Assembly (NCBI GenBank): GCA_945877995.1
Contig: CAMDXD010000032.1
Span: forward strand, 1 to 17,161
Direction: 5' to 3'
DNA length: 17,161 bases
Source: Bordetella parapertussis
Lineage (GTDB): Bacteria > Pseudomonadota > Gammaproteobacteria > Burkholderiales > CAIKXV01
Below the pieces are notes generated by a model. That model was not told where the DNA came from. It saw only the letters and a list, made by a program, of their open reading frames with translations, and ran no database searches. Made by a program: the position numbers and the translations under genes. Shown one piece after another: positions 14,701-17,161 of this stretch; position 1 is the stretch's first letter; every line of letters begins with the position of its first letter.

Positions 14701-14747
14701 CGCTTCAGGATCGCCCCCTGATCGATGCGAAGCGCTGCTGCTACACT
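14701..14747 (+). promoter_or_regulatory. Candidate promoter with nested inverted repeats upstream of a Bug gene
   Basis: TACACT at 14742-14747, preceded by TG one base upstream (extended -10), lies 47 bases before the Bug ATG. The -35 with 17-base spacing would be TGATCG (14719-14724), a poor match, so activation by a regulator is possible. Overlapping it are two inverted repeats: CGCTTC (14701-14706) / GAAGCG (14729-14734) and, inside, TCAGG (14705-14709) / CCTGA (14717-14721). These could form an operator. The rest of the 14602-14794 gap holds nothing else I can support. Confidence 0.4.
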
Positions 14748-14794
14748 GACAGCCGATCGGGTGGATACAGCCCGGCGCCAATGGAGGAAGTGAC

Positions 14795-15793
14795 ATGCAT
14801 CGTCGTCCACACCCCGCCCGGGCCGTCGTGCCTGCAGTCCTGTTCTCGGCCGGCATCGCCTGGCTTGCAGGCCCATCCGATGCCGCAGCCCAGACCGGCA
14901 AGTGGCCGGAGCGGCCGATCCGGACCATCGTCGCCTATGCACCGGGTGGCGGCACCGATGTCGTGGCCCGCCTGCTCGCGCCGCGGGTGTCTGAGGAACT
15001 CGGCCAGCCGGTCGTGCTCGACAACCGGCCCGGTGCCAGCGGGACCATCGGTACCGAACTCGTCATCCGGTCGAACCCGGACGGATATACCCAGCTGGTG
15101 ATCCCGTCCAGCTATGCCAGCAGCGCGCCGCTATACAAGCTCAGTTTCGATCCGATCAAGGACATCACGCCGATCAGCCTGATCGGCATCGGTCCGCTGG
15201 TGATGCTGGTGCATCCGGCGTCGAAGATCACCACGCTGAAGGAGATGATCGAGTTTGCGCGCGCCAATCCGGGCAAGGTCAGCTTCGGTTCCTCGGGCAT
15301 CGGCGGCACGCCGCACCTGTCGGGCGAACTCCTGCAGCAGCTGACCGGCGTCCAGCTCTCGCATGTGCCGTACAAGGGCGACGGCCCGGCGATGGCCGAC
15401 CTGATGGGCGGCCACATCACCGCCGCGTTTGCCGCCGGCGCCTCGGCGGTGCCGCAGGTGCGCGGCGGCAAGCTGCGCGCGCTCGGCGTCACCACCGAGA
15501 AGCGCGCGCCCGGCGCGCCCGAGCTGCCGGCGATTAGCGAGACCGTGCCTGGCTTCTCGTCCAGCACCTGGTACGGGCTGGTCGGTCCGGTCGGATTGCC
15601 GAAGCCGGTGGTCGACCGGATGAGCCAGGTGATGAAGCGCGTGCTCGAGCGGCCGGAAGTGCAGGAGCGGATGCGGGCGGATGTCGTCGAGCCAACACCG
15701 GCGGCGTCGGCACAGGACTTCACCCGCTTCATCCAGAGCGAAATCGCGCTCTGGACCAAGGTGATCCGCACCGGGAAGATTCGCATCGAGTGA
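14795..15793 (+). CDS. Bug/TctC-family substrate-binding protein
   Basis: A 332-residue secreted binding protein and a textbook member of the family. It has a basic N-terminus (MHRRPHPAR), a hydrophobic core and a cleavage site near DAAA-QT (after residue 32). Signatures are WPERPIRTIVAYAPGGGTDVVAR (starting near 37), DNRPGASGTIG, PDGYTQL, LSHVPYKGDGPAMADLMGG, SAVPQVRGGKLRALGV and TWYGLVGPVGLP. GGAGG lies seven bases before the ATG. The gap to the next Bug gene is 104 bases and contains a good promoter for that gene, so the two are probably controlled separately although they share a strand. The ligand is unknown. Confidence 0.95.
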   Translation: MHRRPHPARAVVPAVLFSAGIAWLAGPSDAAAQTGKWPERPIRTIVAYAPGGGTDVVARLLAPRVSEELGQPVVLDNRPGASGTIGTELVIRSNPDGYTQLVIPSSYASSAPLYKLSFDPIKDITPISLIGIGPLVMLVHPASKITTLKEMIEFARANPGKVSFGSSGIGGTPHLSGELLQQLTGVQLSHVPYKGDGPAMADLMGGHITAAFAAGASAVPQVRGGKLRALGVTTEKRAPGAPELPAISETVPGFSSSTWYGLVGPVGLPKPVVDRMSQVMKRVLERPEVQERMRADVVEPTPAASAQDFTRFIQSEIALWTKVIRTGKIRIE

Positions 15794-15839
15794 GCGCCGG
15801 CTTTCGCGGCACGCGGCGCCGCGCCGGTCCACCGTCGCC

Positions 15840-15876
15840 TTGACCCGGTTTTTGCGGCCGTGTAGTGTGATCACAC
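15840..15876 (+). promoter_or_regulatory. Promoter with a perfect palindrome placed as an operator
   Basis: TTGACC (15840-15845) and TAGTGT (15863-15868) are separated by 17 bases, and the -35 matches the consensus at five of six positions. A perfect 12-base palindrome, GTGTGATCACAC (15865-15876), overlaps the -10 and the expected transcription start, the usual place for a repressor site. It ends 21 bases before the Bug ATG at 15898. It resembles a CRP half-site pair with the central spacer removed, so it is not a standard CRP site; a GntR- or LacI-type regulator is possible. The half GATCACAC also occurs at 2401-2408 in the divergent region upstream of the tandem aldolase. Confidence 0.5.
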
Positions 15877-15897
15877 GGTTTCCGGGGTGAGGACTGT

Positions 15898-16884
15898 ATG
15901 ACGCTGCATGCGATGATGAGCTATTCCGTTCGGTGGTCCACGCTGCTGGCCGGTGTGCTCGTGGCCAGCACGGTGATGGCCCAGCCGGCCTTTCCGTCGA
16001 AGCCGATACGGGTGATCAACCCATTCCCGCCCGGCGGCCCGGTCGATGTCGTGGGCCGGCCGGTGTTCGACCGCCTGCGCACCGCACTCGGCCAGCCAGT
16101 GATCATGGACCACCGCCCGGGCGCGGGTTCGATGATCGGCTCGGCGGCCGTCGCGAAGGCCGCGCCCGACGGCTACACCCTGCTTGCCACCGCCGGGCAG
16201 CACACGATCAACCTGAGCGTCTACGCGAAGGTACCTTACGACACGGTGAAGGACTTCGCCTCGGTCAGCATGCTGGCAATCGGGCCGTATGTGTTCGTCG
16301 TCCATCCGTCGGTGCCCGCCCGGTCGATGAAGGAACTCACGACGCTTGCCCGCCGGCTGCCCGGAAAGATGACCTATGCCTCGGCCAGTCCGGGCAGCGG
16401 CTTCCACATGGCCTCCGAACTGCTCAACCTGATGGCCGGCATCAAGACCCTGCATGTGCCGTACAAGGGCGGTGCGCCGGCAGGCATCGCGCTGCTCGGC
16501 GGCGAGGTGGACATGATGTTCTCCAGCCCGGCGGTGGTGCTGCCGCATGTGCAGTCGGGACGGATGCGTGCACTGTCAGTGACCACCGCTTCGCGTTTCT
16601 CGCAGTTGCCCGACGTGCCTACGATGGCCGAGGCAGGCCTGGCCGGATTCGACGCGCAGTCGTGGTACGGCATGTTCGCGCCGGCCGCCACGCCGAGGGA
16701 AACCATCGGCTTCATCGCCGACCAGCTCGACCGCGTGCTGAAGATGCCCGAGATACGCGAAGCCTACCGGCTGGCCGGGCTCGACCCGGTCGGCGGCACG
16801 CCGGCGTTCTTCGATGAACGCGTGAAGAGCGACATCGCGAAGTGGGCGCGGGTGGCGCGCGACGCACGCGTGCAGGTCGACTGA
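15898..16884 (+). CDS. Bug/TctC-family substrate-binding protein upstream of a RidA gene
   Basis: A 328-residue secreted binding protein. GAGG lies five bases before the ATG. The signal peptide ends near VMA-QP (after residue 28), although in-frame ATGs at codons 6 and 7 are alternative starts. Signatures are FPSKPIRVINPFPPGG (32-47), DHRPGAGSMIG, PDGYTLL, TLHVPYKGGAP, LPHVQSGRMRALSV and WYGMFAPAATP. The first ligand loop is GGPVDVVGR: Pro-Val replaces the usual x-Thr/Ser before the Asp and Gly replaces the Ala before Arg, which may mean a different ligand. It is followed after 32 bases by a RidA-family gene, probably in the same transcript. The upstream palindrome suggests specific repression. 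Confidence 0.94.
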   Translation: MTLHAMMSYSVRWSTLLAGVLVASTVMAQPAFPSKPIRVINPFPPGGPVDVVGRPVFDRLRTALGQPVIMDHRPGAGSMIGSAAVAKAAPDGYTLLATAGQHTINLSVYAKVPYDTVKDFASVSMLAIGPYVFVVHPSVPARSMKELTTLARRLPGKMTYASASPGSGFHMASELLNLMAGIKTLHVPYKGGAPAGIALLGGEVDMMFSSPAVVLPHVQSGRMRALSVTTASRFSQLPDVPTMAEAGLAGFDAQSWYGMFAPAATPRETIGFIADQLDRVLKMPEIREAYRLAGLDPVGGTPAFFDERVKSDIAKWARVARDARVQVD

Positions 16885-16916
16885 CCTCGCGCAGCCGATC
16901 CTTTCCGGAGACACAC

Positions 16917-17161
16917 ATGGGCGACACGAAACGCATCGAAGAGATCACCCGCAGCAGCCATCCGATCCCGGAGCGCAGCGAAGAGCTGCCGTACTCTCCG
17001 GCCGTGGTGATCAGCGGACCCGTGGATACGATCTACTTGTCCGGCATGACGGCGGCTCCGCTGTACCACTCGCATCCGCACATCCGGGAAGAGCACCTCC
17101 ATGCGCCGGACATCGAGACACAGGTGCGCCGGGCGATGGACAAGATCAAGCTGATCCTCGA
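16917..17161 (+). CDS. RidA (YjgF/YER057c/UK114) family protein, N-terminal part (cut by window edge)
   Basis: The first 81 residues of a Rid-family protein; the C-terminus lies beyond the right edge. Recognisable parts are LPYSPAVVISGPVDTIYLSG (24-43), the strand pair of the Rid fold, and DIETQVRRAMDKIKLIL (65-81), the long helix that follows. RidA deaminates reactive enamine/imine intermediates in the cytoplasm; other Rid subgroups act in catabolic pathways of nitrogen compounds. The Arg that marks active deaminases (near residue 105 in RidA) is not in the window, so the subgroup cannot be assigned. The segment between the two motifs (PLYHSHPHIREEHLHA) is longer and more His-rich than in housekeeping RidA. 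The ATG has GGAG about six bases upstream and follows the Bug gene by 32 bases. Confidence 0.85.
   Translation, partial: MGDTKRIEEITRSSHPIPERSEELPYSPAVVISGPVDTIYLSGMTAAPLYHSHPHIREEHLHAPDIETQVRRAMDKIKLIL

Noticed and set aside
15794..15839. A GC-rich hairpin (CGCCG at 15795-15799 with CGGCG at 15814-15818) as terminator of the first plus-strand Bug gene.
   Set aside because: The stem is only five bases with a 14-base loop and no T-run; such pairs are common by chance at this base composition.
15865..15876. The palindrome as a CRP site.
   Set aside because: CRP sites need TGTGA and TCACA separated by six bases; here the halves are fused with no spacer, so I treat it as an operator for another regulator.
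1..17161. Mobile elements, CRISPR arrays, tRNA genes, phage or defence genes.
   Set aside because: No transposase, integrase, terminal repeats, regularly spaced repeats or tRNA-like arms were seen, and every long coding stretch is accounted for by metabolic or binding-protein genes.

Overview
The window is GC-rich, tightly packed bacterial DNA. It has no rRNA, tRNA, CRISPR array or recognisable mobile element, and no gene-free stretch longer than about 200 bases. The most telling content is six complete periplasmic binding proteins of the Bug/TctC family (tripartite tricarboxylate transporter receptors). Large expansions of this family are typical of Burkholderiales (Alcaligenaceae such as Bordetella and Achromobacter, and Comamonadaceae). 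A betaproteobacterium of that kind is my inference; there is no rRNA or marker gene to name a genus.

Layout. (A) 1-2299, minus strand: two Bug proteins followed by the start of an alpha/beta hydrolase that runs off the left edge. (B) 2452-5538, plus strand, divergent from A: a two-domain class II aldolase-like protein, a 64-residue AtzG/DUF4089-like subunit and an AtzE-like amidase, the last two overlapping by four bases. (C) 5683-10671, minus strand, convergent with B: in transcription order SDR oxidoreductase, Bug protein, phytanoyl-CoA dioxygenase-like enzyme, MmgE/PrpD protein and PuuE-like polysaccharide deacetylase-family protein. (D) 10794-13185, minus strand: a Bug protein and a second amidase. 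(E) 13238-14059, plus strand: a single-domain class II aldolase/adducin protein, divergent from D. (F) 14089-14601, minus strand: a CxxC carboxymuconolactone decarboxylase/AhpD-like protein. (G) 14795-17161, plus strand: two further Bug genes, each with its own likely promoter, and the start of a RidA-family protein cut by the right edge.

Reading of the whole. The region looks like a string of small catabolic modules, most pairing a solute-capture protein with different enzymes. No TctA/TctB membrane component is present, so these Bug proteins must use a transporter encoded elsewhere or act as sensors. Several enzymes belong to families that break C-N bonds or handle their products (two amidase-signature enzymes, an AtzG-type small subunit, a relative of the PuuE allantoinase, RidA). 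This suggests, without proving, use of amide-containing or nitrogen-heterocyclic organic acids. The most distinctive items are the tandem aldolase whose N-terminal half has lost its metal-binding histidines, the five-gene module C, and a perfect 12-base palindrome placed like an operator over a candidate promoter upstream of the last Bug gene. I see no defence system, phage or integrative element.
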